DNA from: Augochlora pura | Taxonomy: Eukaryota; Arthropoda; Insecta; Hymenoptera; Halictidae | Length of the DNA stretch: 64,000 bases | NCBI RefSeq assembly: GCF_028453695.1 | Contig: NC_135778.1 | Span: forward strand, 27,641,214-27,705,213 | Direction: 5' to 3' | Part shown: in pieces, positions 11,690 to 23,510 of the stretch | Layout: each line of letters opens with the position of its first letter | Position numbering within the stretch: the first letter of the stretch is position 1 | Program-made: the position numbers and the translations under genes | Notes under the pieces: generated by a model | What the model was told of the DNA's origin: nothing | Databases searched by the model: none | The model's input: the letters and a program-made list of their open reading frames with translations, nothing else

Positions 11690-12180
11690 GCGGAAAATGA
11701 TCGTAGGACGATGACTCTTTTTTTAAATTAAAGCTCGAAACTTCTATTTTTAGGTGAGTTATATAGATTTTAAAGTTGATGCATCCTTATCCGTGCAGCT
11801 TTTGTGACGACTACATTGATAAATGTGAGACCGTGATTGTCGTCCTAAAAATATCCTAGTTTCACAAAATGCAAGGAATTTAGCAAATTTTATTTGAGAA
11901 TCCCATGTACAGTGAAATAAGGTTCTATCCTTCCTCTTTTATTTAAACAAAGTAAAACTAGGTTGCGATATTTTTTCGCAAAGTTACGGTACTTTGAAGT
12001 GACCCTTGTCAAACCTGGCTATTTCCACTATGACAAACATGACTATACGTGTAAATAGTTCCAGTAACGTGGCTACGATAAACATAAAATTAACAAATAC
12101 TATTTTAAAACAGAAGTTTCAAGTTTTGATCTAAAAAAAAAGAGTCACCACCCTGCAATAATTCTTCACGAAGCTACCAT
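11690..12180. repeat. Dispersed repeat R, copy 2, with inverted arms
   Basis: 11,709-11,745 (gatgactcttttttt...gaaacttct) is the inverted complement of 12,112-12,152 (agaagtttcaag...agagtcacc). Between them, 11,870-12,110 matches copies 1 and 3 of repeat R. The arms suggest a MITE-like DNA element with long imperfect inverted repeats, but I could not define a target duplication. Confidence 0.6.
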
Positions 12181-12959
12181 CAATCAAATTCGTCGAATTT
12201 CGAGCATCGTGCCCAAGACTATCAAATTTCCGCTTCTTTATATGCACCCGCGTGTCCGTCCGGTTGCAATAAACAAATATTCTCGATTTTGTTGAAAACA
12301 ATGTTGACGCACCGCGTAGCAATCCGATGGCTTGCCAATTCCCCGAGAACGGCGGACAGCCCGTCGTCAGGATTTCGCGGGAGCTGATACGAACTGATGG
12401 CTGCTCAGCGGTGAGCATTAATGGGTCTTCGTAACTAGCGTTACCTTATTACCAGTGGCGCCATAATTAACTTCTCGGGGCGTACTTAGTTTCCAGGTCT
12501 CTGGGGGCCGTAGGATTATTCGATGGCCGGGGTGTCAGGTTTACCGGTGCGAACCGATACTCCGGCCTGATCCCGGCCGCGCAATCCCGCGTCCGACAGC
12601 CAATGATCGAACACGCTCATTTGCCAACTGGCGTTCCCGAATTGTTTCGAAAATACGGGAGAGCGCCAGACCGCTGTCAAGTATATTCCGCCGTGTCACC
12701 GAGGGAAGTAATTACTCCGGCTGCCTTGAGGGATTCGAGGACGCAATTTTCGGCTCGCGCGGGGCACCCCGACCGCCCGCGGAAATATCGCAAGATCGTC
12801 GTTTCTGCTCAATGGCCACGCGCGAAAGCTCTCCTGTCGATACCCGGCCGGATCGGCCGCCATCTTCGAAATCCCGTTCACACCGAGACCTTTCACATTT
12901 TTCAACCTTTCGCGAATCTTTCAGTGGCCGATCGTGGACCGGGTTAGGCTCGCCCTCGT
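12181..12959. other. No gene seen; CpG-rich
   Basis: Unique-looking GC-rich sequence. Short opposing open frames (12,603-12,947) have no domain. Confidence 0.4.
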
Positions 12960-14100
12960 GATTCGCTTAGCAACTTTCTCATTAACGCGGAACAGCTGTC
13001 TGATTGCATTAGGAACTGTTCGATTAAATTAGGAGCGGCCAGGTTAAGACAGAACTTTCCCGGTTGGATTAGGATCGTTCTGATTAACTTGCGATCATCG
13101 TGACTGAAGCGGGAGACAAGTGATATTGAAATAGGAGTTGTCTGATATTAAAATGGGTTCCGACTGATATTTAAATATGGATTGTCTGATGTTAAAAATA
13201 GGAACTGTAAAAAGTATACGATTGAGTCTGGATGATATTAGGATCTGTCTGATAATAAAATAGGGAATGTCTGATTAAAGCAGAAATCACCTGATATTAA
13301 AGACCTGTCAGGTATTAAAATAGAACCTGTAAGGTATTGAAATAAAAGTATTCTGATATTAAAAACTGACTGATTTTGAAAGGAGCATCTATGATTAATA
13401 TAAAGACCGAATGATATTAAAATAAGATTTGTCACATTAAAATAGAGCCTGTCTGATGCTATGATGTGTCTGATATTAAAGTAGAAACTGTCTGATCTTA
13501 TAAACAAGCTTGCCCAATATTAGGAGCTGTCTGATAACAAAATAGAAACTCTATAATTAAAACAGGCATTGTCTGATATTAAAATAGAAGTTGTCTGATA
13601 TTAGGACCTGCCTAATATTAAAAGAGGGCCTCTCTAATTACAAGAGAGACTGTACACTTTTAAAGTAGGACCTGTCTGATATTATAATCGAGCCTGTCTG
13701 ATTACCAGAGCCCGTCTGATATTAACATGGGACTTACCCAATATTAAACTAGGACCTGCCTGATTAAGATAGAGCCTGTCTGATACTAAGATATGTCTGA
13801 TATTAAATTATGACCTCTCTGATACTTAAATAGGAGTTAGCTGATTAATACAAAACATGTCTGAATAATTCAGGCCCTGTTCTAGTCACGATGACACCAT
13901 TCTACTTAAATTAGGACCGTTTTAGTTACAGTAGAACCCTACTGATTTATTTTATGCCCCATCTTGCTGCAATAGCGGGACTATCATTAATATATTAAGA
14001 CGCGTCTAATTACCAATCTGACTCTTAAAACAAGACTTTCTTGACTATGTCAGAGTTTTGCAGAATAATTAGAAACCTCCCTAAACATGGTAACACCTAC
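12960..14100. repeat. Large degenerate minisatellite
   Basis: About 45 decayed units of the type ctgtctgatattaaaatagg, period about 20-27 bp, fade at both ends into gattaggaac- and aacatggtaa-like variants. There are single-base differences in nearly every unit, so the array is old. Confidence 0.9.
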
Positions 14101-14759
14101 TCAAACCATGTTAAACTCATACGAATCAATGTCTAAGTTACATCTACGATAATTAATTACAACTCGATCTCCATCTTATCTTTAACCTCGATTAAAGAAT
14201 CAATGTTCCTACCTTAAGCGAGTACATAGTAATTTGTATCCGACTTTGTGGCATTTCGAATCGAAACCGTGCCAGCATTGAAATAACCTAAAATGCAACC
14301 CCGTTAAACGTCAACGCGGCATGGACGTTTCGGTTCTTTTTTCCGCGACGTCTATTTTTAGCGGAGAATTGATTTAAAATTTCAATCTGTGCGACGGCGC
14401 TGCGTTAATTGCGTATTCAAATGGATTTGTCGTTCCCGATTGGACGCCTCTCGGCAAATCCGCCGGCTCATCGATATTCCATAAACATTCCAATTAATGC
14501 TAATTTTTCCATAACGTTAATGGTAATTGGAGGCGGTGCACACGCGGCGTCTACGGGCCGCGCGGCCCCGGTTCTCCGCGTAGGCCCGTCGCCGCGCGAC
14601 CGGACGCGGAACAACAAACCGGCCGACCGAAAATAAGCACTTATTTTTCAAGCAAACACGACCCGCTGAGCATGGGGCAGCTGCCAGAGGAAACACGCGT
14701 TTATTCGCGTCGCAGATTCCCGATGAAATATTTCGGCGCTTCTACGCGCACGCGATCGT
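14101..14759. other. No gene seen
   Basis: The sequence is AT-rich to 14,300, then CpG-rich (14,330-14,760) with no recognised coding. Confidence 0.4.
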
Positions 14760-16400
14760 TTCACGATGTCGTAATTTTGTGGGAAAAATCGCATGCTGAT
14801 CGCTATTATCTTGTTTTAAAGCTGGAAGCCTCCCCTTTTGAACCAGGTGTCGAAAATTGCATAACAATTTCCTTTAGGTATTTTCTGAAGCGAAAACTAT
14901 AAGCTAGTTCATCCCATGAAATTTCGCTTATGACTTTCGAAAAATAGGTGACATTAACATTATCGTAACTCTACGGAAAAAAAATCGTATGGTGATCACT
15001 ATTATCTTGATTTAAAGCTCGAAGCCTCCCCTTTCGAACGAGTCATCGAAAATTGCTTAACGATTCTGTTTAGGCGTTTCCTGAAGCGAAAATTACCACC
15101 TATTTCGATCACGCGAAATTCCGCTTCACTTTATATTCGGAGACCAGGTGATTTTCACGTTATCGTAAGTCCATGGAAAAAAAATCGTATGGTGATCACT
15201 CTTATCTTCTTTTAAAGCGGAAGGTCTCCCCTTTCGAACGAGTCATCGAAAATTGCTTTACAATTTTCTTTAGGTGTTATCTGAAGCGAATAATACAAGC
15301 TAATTCGATCACGCGATATTCCGCTTCACTTTATATTCGGAAATTAGGTGATTTTCGCATTAGCGTAATTCTGTGGGACAAAATCGTATCGCGATCACTC
15401 TTATCTTCTTTTAAAGCCGAAGGTCTCGCCTTTCGAAACAGGGGAGAAAATAGTGAAATTCCGCTTCACCTTATATTCGGAAATTAGGTGATTTTCGCAT
15501 TAGCGTAATTCTGTGGGAAAAAATCGTATGGTGATCATACTTAACTTGTAAAGCTGAAACTCTCCCCTTTCTCGCTCTCTCCGACTGTAACTAGCGTGCA
15601 GACACTAAACGTGACCATAAAATGAACATATGCCGCCGCAAATTGCGAATAATTGTCCCGCCTATATGACTTTCCACTCGCGACTCCATTCCGAAAAATG
15701 CTTCGTAATCAAGCGCGTCTCCGACCGGTGAGAAATTTTTTGCAGAGATAAATATAGCACGGATTTGTAGCTCAAAGTCGCAGCTTTCGAATGACATATC
15801 GGAAACTGTTTTACGCTTTTTTTAACTGTTTTATAAAGCAGAAAGAAGGGAGAAGTACGATCGCAGAAAATAATACTTATAAGAATATCCATGAACTAGA
15901 TGATGTTCGAGCTTTTGTAATTACGTGACAAAAAATCGCAAGAAGATGAGTATTATATCAATTTAAAGCTCTACCTTCTACTTTCGATTATCATAGTTCG
16001 TTTTTCTCTAGCAATTGTTATTAATGACATATCGAGTCAAATGTTGACCATACATTTGTTGCATAAAATGTTAGGAATTCTCACGTTCATAAAATCAATC
16101 GTATTTACACGACTATAATTCTGTAAAAAATACTCGTACGATCATAATTTTCAACTCATTTTAAAGCTAAAAGCTTCTACTTTTACAACCTGTAGCTGTG
16201 TTTCCCCGAAAAAATTCGTCAACAATATACCGAGGCGAAAACTGGAGATACGTTTGCCCTTAGATATGCTAAAAACGCTGCAAAATCAAAGCTCTGCAGA
16301 ATCATTGGCAAATTGGTATCGCGACTCGAATTACCATAAGTTTAAAGGTTAAAATCTCCTCTTTCCAACGACCCAACGAAACTCTCTCTACGATCGTCCG
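14760..16400. repeat. Long-unit tandem repeat P (about 200 bp), array 1
   Basis: The landmark tgggaaaaaatcgtatggtg recurs at about 14,780, 14,974, 15,174, 15,375 and 15,515, giving a period near 200 bp with one short unit. Each unit carries ttaaagctgaaagcctcccc, a ttcgaac...cgaaaattgc block, a tgaagcgaaaa block and ttcactttatattcgg. From 15,905 to 16,400 two or three more units are recognisable but badly decayed. Frames that cross the units are not genes. Confidence 0.88.
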
Positions 16401-16904
16401 TAGCTGTTTCATGGATAAGAAATTAGGTACATGTTCGATCCGAGAAAATTCCACTCGACTGCACTCAACACGGTTTCCAACTATAATGAGGATATGGAAG
16501 CGGGCCACTCGAGGCGATACTAACCGCGATCATAAAACGAAGATATCTCCGCAAATTGGGAAATAGTTCTCGCGTCTGCTCGCGACCGCGCGTCGTTACT
16601 ATGCATCGCTGTCTTCGTCAAATTTGTAGAGATTAAGCAAGCACACCGCGAATACCGCTGTCGAGAACACCTGCTGGAAATTACAGCGCTGCTACGCCAG
16701 AGTCGTTGATACAGAACAATTTCCGTTCGGGAGTAAACAATTGTAATTATCCAACTCGAATTTTATAGACGGGTCGTAGCAGCATTTATTAGACGCCGAT
16801 GCGATATGAAAAGTAAACGCAGACTAGCGTGTTAGCATTCGGTGAGATCTGAGTTACATTATTAGCTTCGCACTTAGTTTTCAGAAGTGAATAGCTTCGG
16901 GGAT
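16401..16904. other. No gene seen
   Basis: Mixed CpG-containing sequence without coding signals. Confidence 0.4.
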
Positions 16905-17480
16905 AATTTAGAATCTTGAGCGATAATTTTAGACTTATTCAAATTAATTTTGGGCCTGTTAGATTAATTCAGAACCTTGAGGAATAACTCAAGTCCTTCA
17001 AGAATAATTTAGGACCTCCTGAAATAATTTAGGTCCTTCTGGTACAATTGAGGTCTTTTAGATATAATTTAGGATCTTAAGGATATTATATATAATATAT
17101 AAGAATAATAGAGAATTATATATAAGAATAATTCAGGACCCGCAAGAATAATTTAAGAACCTGTTAAAATCATATAAGATCTTTAGGTCCTCGTGGAATA
17201 ATTCAGAACCCGCAAGAATAATTTAAGAACCTGTTGAAATGATATAAGATCTTTAGGTATAATTTAGGATCTTCTACAATAACTTAGGACCAATTAAAAT
17301 ACTTTAAAACCTTCCTAAAAAACAGAAGACTTTTTTCCTTAAATCGAGGACCACCTTCATAAAATTAGGACCTTTAAATTAGAATAGGACACGGCTAATT
17401 AATTTAACACCTGTTCCGGCTACAATAGGCCATGCTATTTAAAACATGACCTATCCAACTAAAATAAGAGCTGCTTAATC
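16905..17480. repeat. Minisatellite, aatttaggacctt family, part 1
   Basis: Units of about 20-24 bp based on aataatttaggaccttcagg occur here, with an imperfect 60-70 bp higher-order duplication near 17,120-17,260. The same family resumes at 18,041. Confidence 0.85.
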
Positions 17481-18040
17481 GAATTCGAAGCTTTCCAACT
17501 AAAACAGACTTGTCCTAACTAAACTAAGACCAGCCTGAAATCAGTAATAGGGTAAAATTTCCACTCGTTAATAAACAACGGTCCTTCTCCGCAATCCGAG
17601 TCCCGCAGACAGTTCGGAAGGTGTTACACGGCCCCTTCGGAAGAGGATTCCAAAGAAAGTTAAACAAAGACGCAATTTGCACCGGAGATAGCACGCCCTT
17701 AAGAAAGCAAATTAAAATATGCACGACCGGCGTCGGTCAACGTGGCTATAGGGGCCACTGGACTCGCTTTTATCTCATTCCTTCTCCGACTGCTCGTTGG
17801 CAAAACTGAAACTGGGTCAGTGTATACTCAGCTGATCACGTACCACGACGACGGGAACAGGCTCACACACACGCGCGCGATTACAACGAAATCGACGAAA
17901 GAATATCGTCGTATTGCGTACGACGTTCGCTGGGGATTACCAAACCGTCGAGCGATACTAATCACTCAGTGTTACGTAACACGTCAGATAACGTATGATA
18001 CTTCTTCCGCGTCGCGCTACAGCGGTCCTCGCATTTGCTA
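17481..18040. other. CpG-rich block between two halves of one array
   Basis: This holds 560 bp of GC-rich, non-repetitive sequence with short frames on both strands and no domain. No inverted ends or target duplication is visible, so I do not call it an insertion. Confidence 0.4.
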
Positions 18041-18740
18041 GAGGAATTATTTAGGAACTTCTAGATTAGTGTAGGATCTTAGAGATTGATTTCGGATCTC
18101 TTAAAGATCAGTTTGCGTCCTTCAAGATTAATTTAGGACTTTCGAGATTAATTCAGGAACCTATAGCTTAATTTAGCACTTTCAAAATTAATTTAGGACC
18201 TTCAAGACTAATTTAGAATCTTCAAGATTGATTTAGGGTCATCAAGATTAATTTAGAACCTTTAAAATTAATATAGGACGTTCAAGATTAATTTAGAACC
18301 TTCAAGATTAATTTAGAACCTTCAAGATTAATTTAGAACCTCCAAGATTAATTTAGAACCTTCAAAATTGATTTAGGACGTTCAAGATTAATTTAGGAAC
18401 TTCCAGATTAGTTTAGAGGCTTTAAATTTAATGTAGGAACATTCAGGTTAATTTAGGACCTACAAGAATGAATCAGGTCCTTCCAAACTAATTTAGGTCC
18501 TCGTGCAATGATTGAGGTATTTTAAGTATAATTTAGTATCTGAGAAAATAATTCAGATCCTTTAGGAATAATTTAGGACCTCGAGTAATAATTATGGAAC
18601 TTTCAAAATAATTTAGGGCCTCGCAGACCAATTTTGAGACATCGAAGTGTAATTTAGGAAATTCCAGAATAGCTCTGGTCCTCCTGCAATGATTGAGGTC
18701 CTTCAGGTATAATTTAGGATCTGCTGGAATAATTCTTCTG
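18041..18740. repeat. Minisatellite, aatttaggacctt family, part 2
   Basis: Units of 20 bp (ttcaagattaatttagaacc) are best preserved at 18,240-18,360, where several are nearly identical. The flanks are decayed variants. Confidence 0.9.
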
Positions 18741-19303
18741 ACTACAGAAAATTTTGGAACCCCATATACCGTAGACTTTCGAAACCCGACTCGAACCCAA
18801 GAAAAATAACCAGCCGGAATACAACCCGAGAAGAATACCTGACCCGTCTCGGACCCCAGAAAAATACCTGTCCATCCCTAGTATTTACCGATCGGCCTCG
18901 GCCGAGCTTTCTATTACGAGCGAAGCTTTCGGCGGTTCTTAACAACGGCCACGGAAACAATTTAGAATTCGGTCTCTCGGAACTTGGCACGACCCCACGA
19001 TTCCTACGAATCCACGGTTCCCGGGAGCTCGCCGTGAAACGCTCTGAGTCCCGAGAGCCAATGACCAGAGACTGCTCAGGTGTAGGTCACGCTGAGGTTG
19101 TTTCTCGCGACGAAATTAGTTGAACGTTTCCGCGAGCTGCGCTGGCAGCCAAGTTAAATCAGTTTTCGGGATACAATGTAGTTTTGGACCCAATTACGCC
19201 CGGATCCAGCCAATTCCGGAAATGATTAGGTTGCGTGGCGCGCGTGCATCCAGGTGACTAAGACGCGCATCGATCTGTGATTAGGCAAATCTCCGAACAG
19301 TTT
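18741..19303. other. No gene seen; CpG-rich
   Basis: Unique-looking GC-rich sequence with no coding evidence. Confidence 0.4.
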
Positions 19304-19790
19304 TCCGTAGGTTCGTTCAGGATCTATTAATATGACTAGGAAATGTCAAAAGGATCGGACCAGTCCAGCCTTTAATAATAAATAAGTAAATATTGCTTAA
19401 TTAGAGCGTATTTTTGAGCTATTGTAACACTTTATTCGAAGCTTAACTTTGGCAATTATTTATCAACAAATGAAAGCAGATACTTAAACAAAAATATCCC
19501 CTTATTTATATCAGTGTTATACTAAAATAACTTTGAAGTGTCAAAAGGTCCAGTCCAGTCCATCATTTAAAAATAAATTAATAAACATAGCCTAACTAGA
19601 GCAAACTGTCAGCTATTGCAACACTTCATTCGAATCCCAATTTTGGCTATTATCTATTAACAAATGAAAGCAGATACTTAAACAAAAAAATTCCTTTAAC
19701 TATATCAACATTATACTAAAATAACCATGAAGTGTTAAAAGGGTCAGACCAGTTCATTGTTTAAAATTAAATTAGCACACATAATAGGTA
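19304..19790. repeat. Long-unit tandem repeat Q (about 195 bp), array 1
   Basis: It opens with tccgtaggttcgttcagg, then gives about 2.3 units. Unit landmarks are gtcaaaaggatcggaccagt, ttggcaattatttatcaaca, aaatgaaagcagatacttaa and atactaaaataac. A homologous array with the same opening lies at 22,991. Confidence 0.88.
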
Positions 19791-20455
19791 ACAGGAACAA
19801 TTCACAGTCGTAGAAATTTACATCACAGCGAAACAGGTGAATCATTTCGTAGCGCTAACAAAGCCCTCAGGACAATGCGGACAAAGGTCACCGTTCTCTT
19901 GGTAACGAGTCCTGTCGCCTCGCTCCAGCTTCCCTAAAATGACCCCAAATTGTGTCCCTGCGACGGTGCAGGAACGCTATCGGAACGACGGTAGCCGCGA
20001 GCCATGCGTTTTCTTCCGACGCCGAACGTCGCCGCTCGCTTTTTCCCGCCCGAGCAGCTGTTGCTCTTCACATTGCCGCCGCAATAGCTGGCCACGTTTC
20101 CCGCCTCGCGCCTTTCCCATGCGACACGACCAGCTGACTGTCATCATACCCGGTCGAACATCGTCGTAAGCGAGCATCGAGGGTCGGCCTGGAACGGGAC
20201 CGCGACACCCTCGCGCGGCCGCTGACCGATTTCACGCGGGAACTTTTGTCACGATGATGAACGGGCTTGTGTCGTGGCACGCGGGGCGCGCGCCATCGAC
20301 AGGAATAGAACGACTTTTCGAGCCGACCAGATGCTCCGCACCACGAATTCTTCCGATCGGAATTATCCGGGTTTCGAAGTGGCTCGCACGGGCAAACTCG
20401 GCGCGATAAATTTCCGATTTTCGACAGCCGATATTCGGGCCGCTGCAGTTTCCGT
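19791..20455. other. No gene seen; CpG-rich
   Basis: Strongly GC-rich sequence with open frames on both strands and no domain. The overlap of frames in several phases is what GC-rich non-coding DNA gives. Confidence 0.4.
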
Positions 20456-20960
20456 GGGAAAAAAAATCGCGCCCCGATAAATCGTGGCTCGTTTTAGAGC
20501 GCGCAGCCTCTCCCCTTTCGAACGAGTCGTCGAAAATTGCTCCACGATCTTTTTTGCGTGTTTTGCGATGCGAAAACTACAAACCAGTTCGGTCACGCGA
20601 GATTCCGTTTCACTTTATATTCGGAGAATAGGAGATTTTCACGGTATAGTAATTCCGTGGGAAAAAATCGTACGGTGATCAGTCTTAACTTGTTTTAAAG
20701 CTGAAAGCCTGCTCTTTCAATCCAGGTGTCGACAATTGCTTTACGATTTTCTTTAGGCGTTTTTCGAAGCGAAAACTATAGACGCGAAATTTTGCTTCAC
20801 TTTATGATTTTCGAAACCAGGTTATATTCGCGTTATAGTTATTCTATGGGAAAAAATCGTATTTTGATCATTCTTATCTTGTTGTAAAGTTGAAAGTCTC
20901 CCCTTTTGAACTAGTCATCAACAATTGTTCTACGATTTCCTGTACCTCTAGAATAAAATA
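20456..20960. repeat. Long-unit tandem repeat P, array 2
   Basis: Three units are marked by tgggaaaaaatcgta-type starts at about 20,456, 20,658 and 20,848. They share the ttaaagctgaaagcct, cgaaaattgc and ttcactttatattcgg blocks with the array at 14,760. Confidence 0.85.
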
Positions 20961-21284
20961 AAAACAGGAAAGAAATCGATCACCAAAATCTCGCGAGAAT
21001 TCGACGAAATCAGAAAATATATTCGGACACGGTTGAGTTTTGGAATTAGGTCCGCGTTAAGTCCTGATTAGATTAGATTTCGATCAGGTCAGGGTTAGGC
21101 TTAGATTTAAGATTCGTTTGGTATCGGGTCTAGGTCAGGCCTAATTTCGATTTCTATCACGGCCTGGTTAGATCTAGGTTGCCTGTAGGACGAATTTATT
21201 GGAGTTACGGAGCTGTAATAGTCCAGCGGTGATTTAGCATATTACCTAGAATTTCATATTAAATCGTGGCAAGTGTGTCTGCCG
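20961..21284. other. No gene seen
   Basis: A short run of tagatttcgatcaggtcagg-like units (21,050-21,180) and otherwise featureless sequence. Confidence 0.4.
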
Positions 21285-21433
21285 CGGCTCACAGTGGTCC
21301 GGATTGGCGCAAGGTGTGCCGTGGCCCTATAACTCGTCATTCGTAAGAGGTATAAAAGCTAAATTTAAATTGATCAATGAAATAATGACAGATTATGGAT
21401 TAATTAAGAAAAAATACATTAATTTTATTACTG

Positions 21434-21467
21434 TTATTATTATTATTATTATTATTGTTGTTGTTAT
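21434..21467. repeat. (ATT)n microsatellite
   Basis: About nine attatt-type triplets grading into gtt triplets, inside the Transib-like element. Confidence 0.85.
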
Positions 21468-21519
21468 TAATATTCTAATTCTAATTACAACTATTAGTAT
21501 TATATTTCTAACTATTTAA

Positions 21520-21870
21520 TTATTAAATATAACGCCTCTGGATCTAATTCCTTATTCTTTTTAGTACACGATTTGAGTCGAATGGTGGACATGTACGGAT
21601 CTGATGTCAAAAGGAGACGATATAGTATATCTCAATTTGTTTCTATCCTAGAATTTTTTCGGGTGTTTCGTGTTCTAATTTGTTTAAAATCTTTATGTCG
21701 TGCTTCAAGAGTTTCCTCAGAAAGTTGTCCTATTGGTACTAATGCATATTGAATAATGTCAGCTCCGTGAATTAATCATTTATGTACGGAAGGTGGCATG
21801 TAATACCACTCATATAAGTTTGTACATAATATTTTGCTGTATTTTGTGTATATTCTTCAAATTTGTATAT
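21520..21870 (-). pseudogene. Transib-type transposase, C-terminal remnant
   Basis: Reading the minus strand from about 21,870 down gives a stretch ending YVQTY, then after a frame change WYYMPPSVHK, a stop, then HGADIIQYA, VPIGQLSEETLEARHKDF, TRNTRK and SDPYMSTIR. I recognise the order HG...LPIG-LSEE--EARNKD...RK-SR...SDP as the C-terminal part of Transib transposases. Two in-frame stops and at least one frameshift kill it. I see no convincing N-terminal catalytic part in 21,900-22,600. Confidence 0.75.
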
Positions 21871-22614
21871 ATCTATTTTATGAATTGATGATTACCTGCA
21901 ACAAAGTACGGATTCCCTAAATTAATAATAATAAAATAATTAATAATAAATAATATTAATAATAATGTTATCAATAATTAATTAGTCTTATCGAAATCGT
22001 AACATAGTAAGTGTTATAATCTAAACAGTTCCTTCGAATAAGGCGGATGTTTAGCTCTTCTCTTCACGGAGTTTCGAGATAGGCGCGCTGACGCGTCCAA
22101 CGTTAGGAACTTTAAACAAGTGTAATTTGAAAAGGTGGACGAAGGTGGAATAGTTTCTTTTTTAGCCGTTTAGAGGAAGCTGTCCTGAATATATTCCAAT
22201 TTGTCACAGGCTGGGATTCGTTGGGACTTGCTAGATATTCTCTACCGAAAATAAAAAATTTTAAGAATTTGTAACAGTTTATTTGACAACATTTTCCCAG
22301 CACATTTTTTGTGAAAATTATTATTACAGGAATGAATTTTAATCGCAAAAGGATCCCCTTTAATGCAAAAAAGTTTGGAATCAAAATATTAAATGGTTAC
22401 GTCACAACATCGAAAAAAGACATGCAGTTATTTTTGACGAAAACCACTATTCTTAGGAAGTCCGACTTTAAACCATTATTTCTATTACAAAATTGTATTA
22501 AATCATGCAAACATTTTTATTTTCGAGGTTGGTAGACATTTAAGAAGTAATATGCGAAAGTTCATTTTTTGGTCAAATGGCACACCTTGCGTCAATCCGG
22601 ACCACTGTGCGGCG

Positions 22615-22990
22615 TAGCGAACGTTTATCGTAAATATCAAGTCCATTAGCATGCCATCAATATGTATTCCACCGTGTAACAACAAGTGCAACGAGTCTCG
22701 AACTCCTCTGATGGGCATTAACGTCTGAAAATGATTACGGCACACTCTGCACGGGCAAAGTAACGATCATAAATTTAAGGCGACGCGTTTTAATTTCACT
22801 GTACGTTGAATTTTATGACCGTTCTTCATTATTTTACTTCGTTTAGGTTTCAAAGCGAACGCATACCTCCCGCTCATTTGATTAAAGACACTATTCTGAT
22901 GAATGTCCAGTGTTCATATATGACCATATGCAAGTTCAAACTTTTCATTTGTTTTCGAATTAAGGACATAGGTATTTTTATTAAAAAATT
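22615..22990. other. Flank of the Transib-like insertion; no gene proven
   Basis: On the minus strand, 22,745-22,610 is open and continues, if the transposon is skipped, for a few codons to a stop at about 21,270. The frame has no domain I know (CRNHFQTLMPIRGVRDS near its start). It may be chance. Confidence 0.3.
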
Positions 22991-23510
22991 TCTGTAGGTT
23001 CGTTCACGATCTATTAAATTAACTGTGAAATGTCAAAAGGGTCGGACGCGTACGTTGTTTAAAAATAAATTAGAAAATACTGCCTTATTAGAGCAGAATT
23101 TCAGGTAGTGAAACGCTTTGTTCGAACCTCAACTTTGGCTATTATTTATCGAGATATGAAAGCAGATGTGTGAACAAAAAAAAAATACCCTTAGTTACAT
23201 CAACATTATACTAAAATAACCATGTAGTGCTAAAAGGCCAAGACCATTCCCTTGTTTAAAAATGAATTAGTAAACATTGCCTAATTAATGCGAAATTTCA
23301 GCTATTGCAACACTTTATTCGAACCTCAAGTTTGGCTATTATTTATCAACAAATGAAAGCAAATAATTAAACAAAAAAAATTCCCTCAACTATATTAACC
23401 TTATACCAAAACAACCTTGTAGTGCTAAAAGGACCAGACCGCTTGCTTGTTCAAAAATAAATTGATAAACATCGCCCAATTAGTGAAAATCTCAGCTACT
23501 GCAGCACTCC
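22991..23510. repeat. Long-unit tandem repeat Q, array 2
   Basis: It opens with ctgtaggttcgttcacga as in array 1 and carries about 2.5 units with the same landmarks (ggctattatttatc, atgaaagcag, atactaaaataacc). The two arrays share their left border as well as the unit, so they are copies of one locus, separated by a P array and the Transib-like element. Confidence 0.88.

Larger units (their letters stand above)
21290..22609 (-). mobile_element. Transib-like DNA transposon remnant, 1,320 bp
   Basis: Inverted repeats of 31 bp with one mismatch start CACAGTGGTCCGGATT at 21290 and, on the other strand, at 22609. The flanks are CGGCT (21285-21289) and CGGCG (22610-22614), a one-mismatch, GC-rich 5-bp target duplication. 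CACAGTG-type ends with GC-rich 5-bp duplications are the hallmark of Transib, the superfamily related to RAG1. Inside, on the minus strand, lies a decayed transposase stretch (separate entry). The element is internally deleted, since autonomous Transibs are about 3 kb. A hAT element is less likely because no 8-bp duplication is present. Confidence 0.82.

Noticed and set aside
17481..18040. CpG-rich block as an insertion splitting one minisatellite
   Set aside because: No inverted ends and no target duplication at either border.
21290..22609. Assignment of the CACAGTGG element to hAT
   Set aside because: There is no 8-bp duplication; the 5-bp GC-rich flank and the transposase remnant fit Transib better.
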